Shown in pieces: positions 1-11,148 of a stretch of DNA of 64,000 nt. The DNA comes from Paraburkholderia silvatlantica (GTDB lineage: Bacteria; Pseudomonadota; Gammaproteobacteria; Burkholderiales; Burkholderiaceae): positions 58,453-122,452 of the forward strand of contig NZ_QEOL01000028.1 of the NCBI RefSeq assembly GCF_003096715.1, given 5' to 3'. A program made the translations under genes and the position numbers. Position 1 is the stretch's first letter. Every line of letters begins with the position of its first letter. The notes under the pieces are model-generated. The model did no database searches. It worked only from the letters and a program-made list of their open reading frames with translations, and was not told where the DNA came from.

Positions 1-332
1 TCCGAGGCGGTAAGGTGCAGGCGCTGCGTCTCGTCCACGAGCACGCGTTGCTGGATCAGACCGTCGAGGATGTCCTTGCGGTGCTGGGGCGTGTCGAACA
101 GGCTCGCGTCGAATTGCGCGCCGAGGACCTGTCGAGCCTGGTCGAGTTGCTGACGTGCGGCGTTGTCGTACTCGACACGCGTGATCTTGTGCCCGTTGAC
201 GCTTGCGACATTCGCGCTTTCATCGAAGAAGCCGCGGAAACCTTGAATACCGACGAAGCCCAGCCCTGGCAGGACGACCAGGAGCAGCATGAACATCATC
301 AGGCGTTTGTGATTGCGGAAAAAGTCGAGCAT
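1..332 (-). CDS. ppiD: Periplasmic folding chaperone PpiD, N-terminal part (cut by window edge)
   Basis: The first 110 residues of a SurA/PpiD-type peptidyl-prolyl isomerase are present, and the rest lies outside the window. The start is ATG at 332. A short cytoplasmic basic stretch (MLDFFRNHKR) is followed by one hydrophobic anchor at about residues 11-30, then the SurA-N-like helical domain (SANVASVNGHKITRVEYDNA). PpiD is an inner-membrane-anchored chaperone that helps outer-membrane and periplasmic proteins fold. Its position downstream of hupB and two tRNA genes in the lon-clpXP-tig neighbourhood is the usual proteobacterial order. The parvulin domain cannot be checked here. Confidence 0.9.
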   Translation of the reverse strand, partial: MLDFFRNHKRLMMFMLLLVVLPGLGFVGIQGFRGFFDESANVASVNGHKITRVEYDNAARQQLDQARQVLGAQFDASLFDTPQHRKDILDGLIQQRVLVDETQRLHLTAS

Positions 333-435
333 GCGTGACCAGACGTTGATGGCGCCAAAAAATGGAACGCCCGATATTACAACAGCGGCCAACAAAAAAG
401 GCGAACCGGAGTTCGCCTTCTTGTCGAGATATCCT

Positions 436-512
436 TGGCGGAGCGGACGGGGCTCGAACCCGCGACCCCCGGCGTGACAGGCCGGTATTCTAACCAACTG
501 AACTACCGCTCC
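436..512 (-). tRNA. tRNA-Asp (GTC)
   Basis: The reverse strand folds into a standard 77-nt cloverleaf. The acceptor stem starts GGAGCGG, the anticodon loop CTGTCAC gives anticodon GTC, the T-arm contains GGTTCGAGCC, and the 3' end is an encoded GCCA. It lies between ppiD and tRNA-Val on the same strand. Confidence 0.97.
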
Positions 513-540
513 GTGCGAGCGCCTCCGTGCAAGCGCAATA

Positions 541-567
541 GGTACTGGAGGTACCGGAGGTACCGGA
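541..567. repeat. Three tandem copies of a 9-bp unit between two tRNAs
   Basis: The unit GGTACYGGA occurs three times head to tail, with one C/T difference in the first copy, in the spacer between tRNA-Asp and tRNA-Val. It lies in the precursor spacer if the two tRNAs are co-transcribed. I see no function for it; slippage is the simplest origin. Confidence 0.8.
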
Positions 568-577
568 ACTGAAGCTG

Positions 578-653
578 TGGTGGGTGCTGAGAGGCTCGAA
601 CTCCCGACCTACGCCTTGTAAGGGCGCCGCTCTACCAACTGAGCTAAGCACCC
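578..653 (-). tRNA. tRNA-Val (TAC)
   Basis: The reverse strand gives a 76-nt cloverleaf. The acceptor is GGGTGCT, the D-arm is TAGCTCAGTTGGTAGAGC, the anticodon loop CTTACAA gives TAC, and the 3' end is ACCA. It is probably co-transcribed with tRNA-Asp. Confidence 0.97.
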
Positions 654-726
654 AGCTTCATGCTTTCCTGCGCTGCTTCCGGCACGGCGACTTCTGCTGC
701 GCCACCTTTATCAGGTAGCGAGCCCG

Positions 727-999
727 CTAGTTTAGCGCATCCTTCAGCGCTTTGCCAGGCCTAAATTTGGGTACCTTCGCGGCCTTGATCTTGATCGCGT
801 CGCCAGTGCGCGGATTGCGGCCCGTGCGCGCCGTGCGCTTGCCGACGGCAAACGTGCCGAAGCCGACGAGCGTGACCGAGCCGCCCTTCTTGAGCGTGCC
901 TTTGACGCCGCCGATCACGGCGTCGAGTGCGCGTCCCGCAGCCGCTTTCGAAATGTCGGCTTGTTGCGCGATATGGTCGATCAATTCCGTTTTGTTCAT
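727..999 (-). CDS. hupB: DNA-binding protein HU, beta-type
   Basis: A 90-residue nucleoid protein that bends DNA as a dimer. The helical dimerisation half (MNKTELIDHIAQQADISKA) is followed by the HU/IHF signature around residues 46-65 (GFGTFAVGKRTARTGRNPRT) that forms the DNA-clamping beta arm, then a basic C-terminal region. The length is typical of HU. The start is supported by a GGGGGCTGGA purine run just upstream. It sits between lon and the tRNA pair, the classical lon-hupB-ppiD order. IHF subunits are the only close alternative, and the sequence and context favour HU-beta. Confidence 0.96.
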   Translation of the reverse strand: MNKTELIDHIAQQADISKAAAGRALDAVIGGVKGTLKKGGSVTLVGFGTFAVGKRTARTGRNPRTGDAIKIKAAKVPKFRPGKALKDALN

Positions 1000-1319
1000 T
1001 CCAGCCCCCGAGAATGTGTTTGGGCAAACGTAAGAAAGAAGGTCAACTTATTGGATAGACGTCCCCCGCATAGCGCGGGGCCCGCTCATTTAACGGGGCC
1101 GAAAGTGCCGTGTCAAGCGGGGTTGAGCCTGATTCGGCGCGGGATTCGAGGGAACATTCGAGGGCGCCTTCGAACAAGTGGGAAAAGGCCGCAAAGAACG
1201 CTGGTTGTCATCACAACGTCAAGAATCGTGGCGCCAATAAAAAGCCCGCGGTGCGCCGCGGGCTTTGGGGATCCAACGCGCCGCGCCTGGGCGCGGCTTG
1301 TTGAAGGCGTACTGAACGC
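1000..1319. other. lon-hupB intergenic region
   Basis: About 320 bp without a gene. It holds the lon terminator (annotated separately) and a GC-rich palindrome at roughly 1063-1082 (CCCCGCATAGCGCGGGG). A TTGACC hexamer on the minus strand about 40 bp before hupB could be a -35 element, but I see no convincing -10 partner. Confidence 0.6.
1237..1267 (-). terminator. Rho-independent terminator of lon
   Basis: On the minus strand the stem AAAGCCCGCGG / CCGCGGGCTTT with a four-base loop is followed by a T-rich tail (CTTTTTATTGG). It lies about 55 bp past the lon stop codon and before hupB. Confidence 0.88.
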
Positions 1320-3746
<2,427 letters not shown>

Positions 3747-3780
3747 TTCATTTCCCCATGAGTGGAATCAATTGTTCGGT

Positions 3781-3808
3781 AATTGAGGCCTGATATACCG
3801 ATTGCAAG
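3781..3808 (-). promoter_or_regulatory. Possible heat-shock (sigma-32-like) promoter of lon
   Basis: On the minus strand CTTGCAAT (3801-3808) and CCTCAATT (3781-3788) resemble sigma-32 -35 and -10 elements (CTTGAA, CCCCATNT) with a spacer of about 12-13 bp, some 35 bp upstream of the lon ATG. lon is sigma-32 controlled in proteobacteria generally. The match is imperfect, so this is a suggestion only. Confidence 0.3.
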
Positions 3809-3870
3809 CCTCGCGCGTGTGGGAAAAGTTCAGTGACTCCAAAATAGTGCGCCATCGACCACAAGACTAA

Positions 3871-3913
3871 ACGAAAAAGCCGTTCATCCCATTGTATGAA
3901 CGGCCTTTTTCCG
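3871..3913. terminator. Terminator downstream of clpX
   Basis: A 14-bp inverted repeat (AAAAAGCCGTTCAT ... ATGAACGGCCTTTTT) with an 8-base loop and a T-rich side in both orientations. It begins about 25 bp after the clpX stop on the minus strand and separates clpX from the lon promoter region. Confidence 0.88.
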
Positions 3914-3937
3914 GAACTCTTTAGCCGATCGCCACCA

Positions 3938-5209
3938 TCAGTTCGACCCTGCGACCTTCGGAGCGTCTTCGTAGATCAAGAGCGGTTTGCCGTCGCCGTC
4001 GATCACGTTGTCGTCGATGATGACCTTGCTCACGCCCTTCATGGCCGGCAGTTCGTACATCACGTCGAGCAATGCCTGTTCCAGGATCGAGCGCAGGCCG
4101 CGAGCCCCCGTCTTGCGGCGGATCGCCTTGCGGGCGACCGCCTGCAGCGCGGCCGGTCGAATTTCCAGCTCCACGCGCTCCATGTTGAAGAGCTTGTGAT
4201 ACTGCTTGACGAGCGCATTCTTCGGCTCGACCAGAATCTTCATGAGCGCGGCTTCGTCGAGCTTGCCGAGCGTGGCGACCACGGGCAAACGGCCGATCAG
4301 TTCGGGAATCAGGCCGAACTTGATCAGGTCTTCCGGTTCCGTTTCGCGCAGCACTTCGCCTGTGTCGCGCTCCTGCTTGCTCTTCACGCTCGCACCGAAG
4401 CCGATGCCGGTCTTTTCCGTGCGGTCGGTGATGACCTTCTCCAGCCCGTCGAACGCGCCGCCGCAAATGAACAGGATATTGGTCGTATCGACCTGGATGA
4501 AATCCTGGTTCGGATGCTTGCGGCCGCCCTGCGGCGGCACCGAAGCCATCGTGCCCTCGACGAGCTTGAGCAGCGCCTGCTGCACGCCCTCGCCGGAAAC
4601 GTCGCGCGTGATCGACGGGTTGTCCGACTTGCGGCTGATCTTGTCGATTTCGTCGATATAGACGATGCCGCGCTGGGCCTTGTCGACCTCGTAATTGCAG
4701 TTCTGCAGCAGCTTCTGGATGATGTTCTCGACGTCTTCGCCCACGTAACCGGCTTCGGTCAGCGTGGTGGCGTCGGCGATGACGAACGGCACGTTCAGAA
4801 GTCGCGCGAGCGTCTGCGCGAGCAGCGTCTTGCCCGAGCCCGTGGGCCCGATCAAGAGGATGTTGCTCTTGGAGAGTTCGACGTCGTCCTTCTTGTCGAG
4901 GTGCTTCAGACGCTTGTAGTGGTTGTACACCGCCACTGCGAGAATCTTCTTCGCGCGTTCCTGGCCGATCACGTACTGGTCGAGGATGTCGCGGATCTCC
5001 TGCGGGCTCGGCAGGTCCGAGCGCGACAGCGCCGCGTCGACGCCCGCGCCGGCGGCTTCGTCGCGAATGATCTCGTTGCACAAGTCGATGCATTCATCGC
5101 AGATGAATACCGACGGACCAGCGATGAGCTTTTTCACCTCATGCTGGCTCTTGCCGCAGAACGAGCAATACAACAGCTTCTCGCTGTTAGAACCTTTCTT
5201 GTCCGCCAT
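3938..5209 (-). CDS. clpX: ClpX, ATPase subunit of ClpXP protease
   Basis: A 423-residue AAA+ unfoldase that recognises tagged substrates (such as ssrA) and feeds them to ClpP. The N-terminal zinc-binding domain has Cys15, Cys18, Cys37 and Cys40 (CSFC...CDEC). Walker A is GPTGSGKT at 121-128, and Walker B is IVYIDEIDKI. The pore loop GYVGED and the sensor region GRLPVV are present. It lies downstream of clpP with a spacing of about 250 bp and no strong terminator between them, so read-through from clpP is plausible. Confidence 0.98.
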   Translation of the reverse strand: MADKKGSNSEKLLYCSFCGKSQHEVKKLIAGPSVFICDECIDLCNEIIRDEAAGAGVDAALSRSDLPSPQEIRDILDQYVIGQERAKKILAVAVYNHYKRLKHLDKKDDVELSKSNILLIGPTGSGKTLLAQTLARLLNVPFVIADATTLTEAGYVGEDVENIIQKLLQNCNYEVDKAQRGIVYIDEIDKISRKSDNPSITRDVSGEGVQQALLKLVEGTMASVPPQGGRKHPNQDFIQVDTTNILFICGGAFDGLEKVITDRTEKTGIGFGASVKSKQERDTGEVLRETEPEDLIKFGLIPELIGRLPVVATLGKLDEAALMKILVEPKNALVKQYHKLFNMERVELEIRPAALQAVARKAIRRKTGARGLRSILEQALLDVMYELPAMKGVSKVIIDDNVIDGDGKPLLIYEDAPKVAGSN

Positions 5210-5461
5210 GGATAAATGAGCCTCCGGACACTCTGTTACATGATACGCCGTTTCCCCCGGCGAGGCCGGAGGGTGCGTGAACCGCTTGCTGTGACGGCGT
5301 TGGGGGCCGCAGGCCGCGAAGCGCGTTTGCCGATTATTTCACAAGGTCTGCGCGGCGTCGGCTATCCCCTTTTGTACGGGGGCCGAGCTGTTCCTTTACC
5401 TGCCTTTGCCGCGGCTTGCGCGCCCTTCGCAGGGTCGGACGCGCAAAACCGCCCGCGCAGC

Positions 5462-6115
5462 TCAAGGACGCTTGTGCAGGACCTGGTCGACGAGACCGTA
5501 CGCCTGGGCGTCGTCACCCGACATGAAATTGTCGCGATCCGTGTCGCGCGCAATGCGCTCGACCGGCTGCCCCGTATGATGCGCGAGCAACTGGTTCAGG
5601 CGCTCCTTCAGATACAGGATTTCGCGAGCCTGGATTTCGATGTCCGAAGCCTGGCCGCGCGCGCCGCCGAGCGGCTGGTGAATCATCACGCGCGAGTTCG
5701 GCAGCGCGAAACGCTTGCCTCTCGCCCCCGACGCCAGCAGGAACGCGCCCATGCTGGCCGCGAGGCCCATGCAAAGGGTCGAAACGTCCGGCTTGATGAA
5801 CTGCATCGTGTCGTAAATCGCCATGCCGGCCGACACCGAGCCACCCGGGCTGTTGATGTACAGGCTGATGTCCTTGTCCGGATTTTCGCTTTCGAGGAAC
5901 AACAGCTGGGCGACCACGAGGTTGGCCGTCTGGTCGTTCACTTCGCCGACCAGGAACACCACGCGCTCCTTGAGCAGGCGCGAGTAGATGTCGTAGGAGC
6001 GTTCGCCGCGGCCGCTCGTTTCGACGACGATCGGCACGAGGCCGAGCGCCTGCGGGTCGAAGTCACGCGACGAGTGGGAGGTCAACGTATCCAGCGATTG
6101 AGCGCGAATGGTCAT
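5462..6115 (-). CDS. clpP: ClpP, proteolytic subunit
   Basis: A serine peptidase that forms the 14-subunit chamber of ClpXP and ClpAP. Counting from MTIRAQ, the catalytic triad is Ser121 (LAASMGAF), His146 (MIHQPLGG) and Asp195. The protein is 217 residues. An upstream ATG nine bases earlier (6124) also opens the frame, but it overlaps the AAGGA ribosome-binding site. That site is correctly spaced only for the ATG at 6115, so I chose 6115. The order tig-clpP-clpX-lon on one strand is conserved in proteobacteria. Confidence 0.97.
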   Translation of the reverse strand: MTIRAQSLDTLTSHSSRDFDPQALGLVPIVVETSGRGERSYDIYSRLLKERVVFLVGEVNDQTANLVVAQLLFLESENPDKDISLYINSPGGSVSAGMAIYDTMQFIKPDVSTLCMGLAASMGAFLLASGARGKRFALPNSRVMIHQPLGGARGQASDIEIQAREILYLKERLNQLLAHHTGQPVERIARDTDRDNFMSGDDAQAYGLVDQVLHKRP

Positions 6116-6212
6116 GCGGTGCATCCTTGTCTGGAAAAGTTCTTCTATATACCCGTATGGCGACGGACCCCGGTCAAATCAACCACACGGACAGCATGGC
6201 TAAAACCTGCGG

Positions 6213-6264
6213 ATGCAAAAACGGCGTGCTGGCCGTCGGTCGCTCCGACAGCCGGCACGCCGTA
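6213..6264 (-). terminator. Terminator of tig
   Basis: On the minus strand a long GC-rich hairpin (ACGGCGTGC...GCACGCCGT, with further internal pairing GTCGG/CCGAC around a small loop) ends in TTTTTG. It starts about 10 bp past the tig stop and precedes the clpP leader, so clpP probably has its own promoter. Confidence 0.85.
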
Positions 6265-6274
6265 GCGGGCAGTT

Positions 6275-7621
6275 TTAAGCCTGCGCCGTCGCGCTTGCCA
6301 GTTCTTCGAAGCTAACTTGCTTGTCCGTCACCTTGGCCTTGCCGAGCACGAAGTCCACGACGTTCGATTCGACGACATAGGCTTCCATTTCGGCCAGACG
6401 CTGCTGGTTGGAATAATACCAGCGCACGACCTCCTTCGGGTCCTCATAGCTTTTCGCGAATTCGTCGACTTCGGCACGGATCTGCTCCGGCTTCGCCTCG
6501 AGGCCGTTGGCCTTCACGAGTTCGGCGAGCACGAGGCCGAGCTTCACGCGGCGCTCGGCTTGTTCCTTGAACATTTCGGCCGGGATCGGTGCGTCCTTGG
6601 CGTTGGGCACGCCACGCTGCGTGAGGTCGGCGCGCGCCATTTCGACGAGGCGTTGCTGATCCTGCTCGACGAGCGCGTTCGGCACGTCGAGTTCGGCGAT
6701 CTTCAGGAGCGCATCCATCACCTGGTTCTTGACGATGGACTGGGTGCGGCGCTTCGCTTCGCGCTCGAGGTTGTCCTTGATTTCGGCGCGCATCTTCACG
6801 AGGTCGCCGTCGGCGATGCCGAGCGACCTGGCGAATTCAGCGTCGATTTCCGGCAGGTGCGGCCACTCGATCTGCTGCATCGTGATCGTAAACTTCGCCG
6901 TCTTGCCGGCGACGTCCTTGCCGTGATAGTCCTCGGGGAACGCGAGGTCGAATTCGCGCGACTCGCCCTTCTTCAGGCCGATTGCCGCCTTTTCGAATTC
7001 CGGCAGCATGCGGCCTTCGCCCAGCACGAACGCGAAGCCTTCCGCGGTGCCGCCCTGGAACGCGACGTCGTCGATCTTGCCGACGAAGTCGACCGTCACG
7101 CGGTCGCCTTCCTTCGCTGCGGTGTCGGCGCCGCCGTCACCGTGCTCGCCCGCTTCGCCGCGCGCGTGGAAGTGCACGCGCTGCTTGCGCAGGATGTCGA
7201 GCGTGCGGTCGATTTCGGCTTCGGTGATGGCCGTGGTCGTGCGCTCGATTTCAGCCGTTGCGACGTCGCCCAGCTTCACTTCCGGGTAGACCTCGAAGGT
7301 CGCGTCGAACGCGTAGTCGCCTTCGGCGGCTTCCGACTTCGGCGCGAAGCTCGGCTGACCGGCAACGCGCAGGTTCTCGGCGCGGCTGATGTCGAAGAAT
7401 TCCTTGCCGACCTTGTCGCTCAGGACTTCGGCTTCGACCTGGCCCGAATACTGCTGCGTGACCATCTTGAGCGGCACCTTGCCCGGACGGAAGCCCGGCA
7501 TGCGCACGTTCTTCGCGAGTTTACGGATGCGCGAATCGATTTCTTTCTGCACGGCGTCCTTCGGCAGGGAAATCGTCACGCGGCGTTCGAGCTTGCCGAG
7601 GTTTTCAACAACGTTAGCCAT
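6275..7621 (-). CDS. tig: Trigger factor (ribosome-bound chaperone)
   Basis: A 448-residue chaperone docking at ribosomal protein L23 near the exit tunnel. The N-terminal ribosome-binding domain contains the signature region GFRPGKVP at about residues 44-51. A central FKBP-type prolyl isomerase domain follows (AKEGDRVTVDFVGKIDDVAFQGG). The long C-terminal helical chaperone domain ends FEELASATAQA. The length is typical (432-450). It is the first gene of the tig-clpP-clpX-lon series. Confidence 0.97.
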   Translation of the reverse strand: MANVVENLGKLERRVTISLPKDAVQKEIDSRIRKLAKNVRMPGFRPGKVPLKMVTQQYSGQVEAEVLSDKVGKEFFDISRAENLRVAGQPSFAPKSEAAEGDYAFDATFEVYPEVKLGDVATAEIERTTTAITEAEIDRTLDILRKQRVHFHARGEAGEHGDGGADTAAKEGDRVTVDFVGKIDDVAFQGGTAEGFAFVLGEGRMLPEFEKAAIGLKKGESREFDLAFPEDYHGKDVAGKTAKFTITMQQIEWPHLPEIDAEFARSLGIADGDLVKMRAEIKDNLEREAKRRTQSIVKNQVMDALLKIAELDVPNALVEQDQQRLVEMARADLTQRGVPNAKDAPIPAEMFKEQAERRVKLGLVLAELVKANGLEAKPEQIRAEVDEFAKSYEDPKEVVRWYYSNQQRLAEMEAYVVESNVVDFVLGKAKVTDKQVSFEELASATAQA

Positions 7622-8047
7622 GGCTTCAATCGTCCTAAAATTGTTCGAGCGAATCAGTAATCTGTGGTCTTTGCGAGCCGCGGTCTGCCTGGATCCGAAT
7701 GGGTCAGACTGGGTCCGGCAACCCGCTTTGGAGCTGAACGCAGGCGCCTCGTGCGCCGCTCAACAGCGCCGAAGCGGGCGGCTTGCGGTGCGGTCCGTCA
7801 AAAGAGCCAAGTATTTTAGCAAACTATTTCCTGGTCCCACTGGAATTGCCGTTTGAGTGTGCCATGAGCCTGCTTTTGACCCGGTTTTGGCCCGCTTTTG
7901 CGCCGCCAGGAGCCTGAAATGCGCTCCGATGCGCGCTATCGCAACGCCGTTATCCAGCGCACGCGGCGAGGCTGTTAAGCTTAGGCTCGCGCCGGACGCC
8001 CCGCCGGCCGCAGCCGCTCCCAACACCATTATTCCAGCAGAGACACC
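7622..8047. other. Divergent intergenic region tig / glycerate kinase
   Basis: A 426-bp gap between divergently transcribed tig and glycerate kinase that must contain both promoters. I see no convincing small gene or strong hairpin in it. Open frames here lack ribosome-binding sites and run over the neighbouring genes. Confidence 0.6.
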
Positions 8048-9205
8048 ATGCCGAATTCGTCGACTGACGCTCCCGTTATCGTCATTGCTCCTGACTCTTT
8101 CAAAGGCTCGCTCAGCGCGGACGGGGTCGCCGCCGCGATCGCCGAGGGCATCCGCCGCGTGCGCGCCGACGCCGATATCCGCATCCGCCCCATGGCCGAC
8201 GGCGGCGAAGGCACGCTCGACGCGATGCTGTCGATGGGCGGCGAACGCCGCGTCCTCACCGTGGAAGGCGCAGCGGGCCCGAAGCGCGACGCCGCGGTGG
8301 GCCTGCTGCACGACGGCAGCGCGATCGTCGAGACCGCCGAGATCGTCGGCATCACGGACCCGGTGGGCATGGGCGTACCGGTCGACGCGCGCAGCACGCG
8401 CGGCATGGGCGAAGCGATCCGCGCGCTGCTCGACGAAGGCGTGCGGCGCTTTTACGTGGCACTCGGCGGCAGCAGCACCAACGACGCCGGCGCGGGGCTG
8501 CTCGCGGGCCTCGGCCTGCAACTGTTCGACGCCGCCGGCAAGCTTCTCGAGCCCACGCCACAAGCGCTCGCGCAGGTAGCGCGCGTGGACGTTTCCGGGC
8601 TCGACGAGCGGCTTGGCGAGGCATCGTTCGTCGGCATGTCGGACGTGGACAATCCGCTCACGGGCGAGCATGGCGCAACCGCCGTGTTCGGCCCGCAAAA
8701 AGGCGCGACGCCCGGGCAGGTCGCGCCGATCGACGCGGCGCTCGGCCGTTTCGCCGATCTGCTCGAAGCGGCGCTGGGCCGTCGCGTGCGCGACGAAGCA
8801 GGTTCGGGCGCGGCCGGCGGCCTGGGCTTTGCGCTGCGCATGCTCGGCGCGAGCTTCGAGCCCGGTGCCGAAGTCGTTGCGCGCACCATCGGTCTGGACA
8901 AAGCGCTCGATCGCGCGGACTGGCTTATCACCGGCGAGGGCCGCTCCGACGTTCAGACGCTGCACGGCAAGGCGCCGTTCATCGCCTGCCGCCACGCCGC
9001 GGCCGCGGGCGTGCCGGCCACACTGCTCTCAGGTGCCGTGGACGCAGCCGCCCTGCCGCGGCTCGCGGAGCATTTCAGCGGCTGCTTCTCGCCCGCACCG
9101 GGCCCCATCACGCTCGAAACCGCGATTCGCGACGCCGCACGCCTGCTCGCCAACGAGGCCGAGCAGCTCGCCCGCCTCAAATACGCTGCGCGTACATCCA
9201 ACTAA
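8048..9205 (+). CDS. Glycerate kinase (GlxK/GarK family)
   Basis: A 385-residue type-I glycerate kinase that phosphorylates D-glycerate (2-phosphoglycerate as usual product), linking glyoxylate/tartronate or glucarate catabolism to glycolysis. Family landmarks are an N-terminal APDSFKGSLSA, ADGGEGTLDAML around residue 57, a central GGSSTNDAGAGLLAGLG, and GAAGGLGFALRMLG in the C-terminal half with TGEGRSD near 295. The start ATG follows AGCAGAGACACC. It stands alone, with no hydroxypyruvate or tartronate genes adjacent, so the upstream pathway cannot be told. Confidence 0.93.
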   Translation: MPNSSTDAPVIVIAPDSFKGSLSADGVAAAIAEGIRRVRADADIRIRPMADGGEGTLDAMLSMGGERRVLTVEGAAGPKRDAAVGLLHDGSAIVETAEIVGITDPVGMGVPVDARSTRGMGEAIRALLDEGVRRFYVALGGSSTNDAGAGLLAGLGLQLFDAAGKLLEPTPQALAQVARVDVSGLDERLGEASFVGMSDVDNPLTGEHGATAVFGPQKGATPGQVAPIDAALGRFADLLEAALGRRVRDEAGSGAAGGLGFALRMLGASFEPGAEVVARTIGLDKALDRADWLITGEGRSDVQTLHGKAPFIACRHAAAAGVPATLLSGAVDAAALPRLAEHFSGCFSPAPGPITLETAIRDAARLLANEAEQLARLKYAARTSN

Positions 9206-9450
9206 CATCCCGGCAGACCGGCCGGGGCCTGCCGTCCCGGCCTCGTCGCCGGAATCCGTGTGGCGGGATCGCGGCCAGACGCACGAGTTCGGGGCTACGC
9301 ATTCCGCAGTAAGCGATTAATAGATTCGTGCACCGCACCGGATGCGCTGGACAAGGGTTAGGATGCGTTGACCCGCGCGCAAGATGGGGCAACAATCATG
9401 TAATCGCGACACGTTTCGCGCCCTTCCCAAGCGACCAGACCAGGACTCCC

Positions 9451-9897
9451 ATGAAGGCAAGCAAAGCCGGACTCGAACAATTCCTTACCTATCGGCTGCA
9501 TGTCCTGAACAAACTCTCCGAACGTGGCGCGAGCGAACGCTACCAGGCGAAGCTCGGCATCACACTTCCGGAGGCTCGGCTCATTGCAGCTGTGGGGGCG
9601 TTCGGCCCGTTTTCCGTGATGGAGCTTGCGCGTCACGCGAATCTCGACAAGAGCCAGGCAAGCCGTGCAGCCGAGGCTCTGATGCGCCGCGGCCTCATGC
9701 AGCGCGACACGAGCGAGGAGGACGGACGCCTCGTGCTCGTTTCGCTCACAACCGACGGACGCGCGCTGTATCGCAAGGTCATGCCCATCGCGCGCAAGTG
9801 GAATGTCGACCTCTTCGCGAGCCTGGACGACAAGGAACGCGACGCACTCGCACGCGCGCTCGACAAGGTGATCGAAGCCATGCAGGCCGAACTGTAA
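9451..9897 (+). CDS. MarR-family transcriptional regulator
   Basis: A 148-residue winged-helix regulator. The helix-turn-helix lies at about residues 54-85 (FSVMELARHANLDKSQASRAAEALMRRGLM), followed by the beta-wing (DTSEEDGRLVLVSLTTDGRALY), and the flanking helices form the dimer interface. I use ATG 9451; a longer frame from 9328 has no ribosome-binding site and an atypical N-terminus. Its target is unknown: the gene is flanked by glycerate kinase upstream (same strand, 245 bp) and an intron remnant downstream. Confidence 0.9.
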   Translation: MKASKAGLEQFLTYRLHVLNKLSERGASERYQAKLGITLPEARLIAAVGAFGPFSVMELARHANLDKSQASRAAEALMRRGLMQRDTSEEDGRLVLVSLTTDGRALYRKVMPIARKWNVDLFASLDDKERDALARALDKVIEAMQAEL

Positions 9898-9984
9898 GGC
9901 AGTACGAACGAGCAGAGGCGATAAGCCAAACAGATGGCGACCGGAATCAAGCCGCCATCGCGAGTGCTTCGCGTAAGCAGCATC

Positions 9985-10495
9985 GGCATAGGGGACAGTC
10001 ACATACGACTGCGCCCCTGCCACACCATCCGGCATGCGGGTCCACACCGGGCGGTTCGGGAAGTTGAGGTTATGAGAGTCGGGGCACACCCAGCCGATCG
10101 AAGCATGCGATGGTCAGCACGCTGTTGAGCGACCGGCCGCTGTTGCGCCACCAGCGGCGACTGTTCGCCGCCACCTGCCGCGCAACGTCAGCCGAGGCCC
10201 GCAGCGCACGCAGTTCCCGGTAGATGGTCGGGCCACACGGCACCAGTGTTTTAGCTGGATGGCACGCACCCGGTGACGCAGCCATTCGTCCAGCTCGCGC
10301 CAGACTTCGGGGTTTGCGCCAACCGGAAGTATGCCTTCCAACCCTGCACATAGGACCGTAACTGTTCCACCACGTCTTGCGTGCTGCGCCCGCCGCGGCG
10401 AGTCAGTTCACGAATGCGGTGCCTGAACGCCAGCAGCGGTTTGGCCGCCACCTTGCGCTTAACGACACCACCGGACGCTACCCACAGGCCGTAGC
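9985..10495 (-). mobile_element. Group II intron remnant: maturase C-terminus plus 3' RNA domains
   Basis: Minus-strand translation in shifting frames gives the C-terminal GIIM maturase domain. Frame one carries KPLLAFRHRIRELTRRGG...YVQGWKAYFRLAQTP; a shift leads to VWRELDEWLRHRVRAIQLKHW; another gives RRWWRNSGRSLNSVLTIACFDRLG and VPRLS before the stop near 10071. Downstream (10070 to about 9985) the sequence CGAACCGCCCGGTG...CCGCATGCCGGATGGTGTGG matches the 3' domains usual after these ORFs. The reverse transcriptase body and intron 5' end are missing, so this is a dead 3' fragment. The frameshifts are seen directly; the family assignment is from recognition of the GIIM motif. Confidence 0.85.
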
Positions 10496-10540
10496 CCAGA
10501 CATTCCAGCCCGAGTACGGCTGGTTGGCGGTGATCAGAAG

Positions 10541-10745
10541 GCTACGACGCTCGTATCTTTGCAGCCTGCAGCTTCTGCACAAGTTCGCTGGTCCGTGTGA
10601 ACGGAACCCGGTAGCCGGCGTCGATCAGCGCGTGTCCAATGGCACATCCCGAGTGACTTCTTCCTGCCCCGGGCGGCCCAAACAGGAGCGCTGTGGCGCC
10701 TTTCTCAACCACCGGCTGCGCCGGGAGCTAGACCGCATCGGCCAG
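10541..10745 (-). pseudogene. istB: istB (IS21 family) fragment
   Basis: The minus strand encodes about 55 residues of an IstB-type ATPase around Walker A (EKGATALLFGPPGAGRSH), followed by CAIGHALIDAGYRV and TSELVQKLQAAK. It then stops at TAG 10541. An in-frame stop also lies about 15 codons upstream of Walker A. IstA, the terminal repeats and most of IstB are absent. The altered Walker A (GAGRS where GVGKS is usual) is consistent with decay. Confidence 0.82.
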
Positions 10746-11148
10746 AGATTGAGCAAGATATAAAGCTTCAGGAAAGGTTATCTTTCCCATGATTTCCTTC
10801 AATTGGGTGCAGAAACAAGGTAGCCTCAAAGCGACTAGCCGGAATCAAATATCTACCACGCAAACTGAAATGGCAATCACAAAATTTTTACGCGAGGAAT
10901 TGACTTATTAAATTAATGACGCAGAGATATTCCAACATAATCACCCATTCTCATTCAATGCAATTCTCGTTCATTCTGCTTCACGAAAAATATCCGACTT
11001 ACGTTTTCGCATGAATACCTCACGCGCATCTCTTTCGCAACAGTCAACAGCATTTCAAGAAATCCCGAGCCGTGCCGTAAACACGGCAAAGGCGTTGCCT
11101 CTTGAGCTACGCCCGATTGTCAGCCACCGTTAACCTCACAACGACTAA
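10741..11148. other. AT-rich spacer, no gene recognised
   Basis: About 400 bp, clearly more AT-rich than the core genome. It contains a short hairpin near 11070-11087 (GCCGTG...CACGGC) and no open frame with a ribosome-binding site. It is probably debris of earlier insertions, in keeping with the istB fragment on one side and an orphan gene on the other. Confidence 0.5.

Noticed and set aside
5210..5461. Hidden gene between clpX and clpP
   Set aside because: Short frames there lack ribosome-binding sites and family features; the gap is normal for this gene pair.
6125..6210. Strong promoter upstream of clpP
   Set aside because: TTGACC and TATATA hexamers are present on the minus strand but with poor spacing (about 20 bp), so I did not annotate a promoter.
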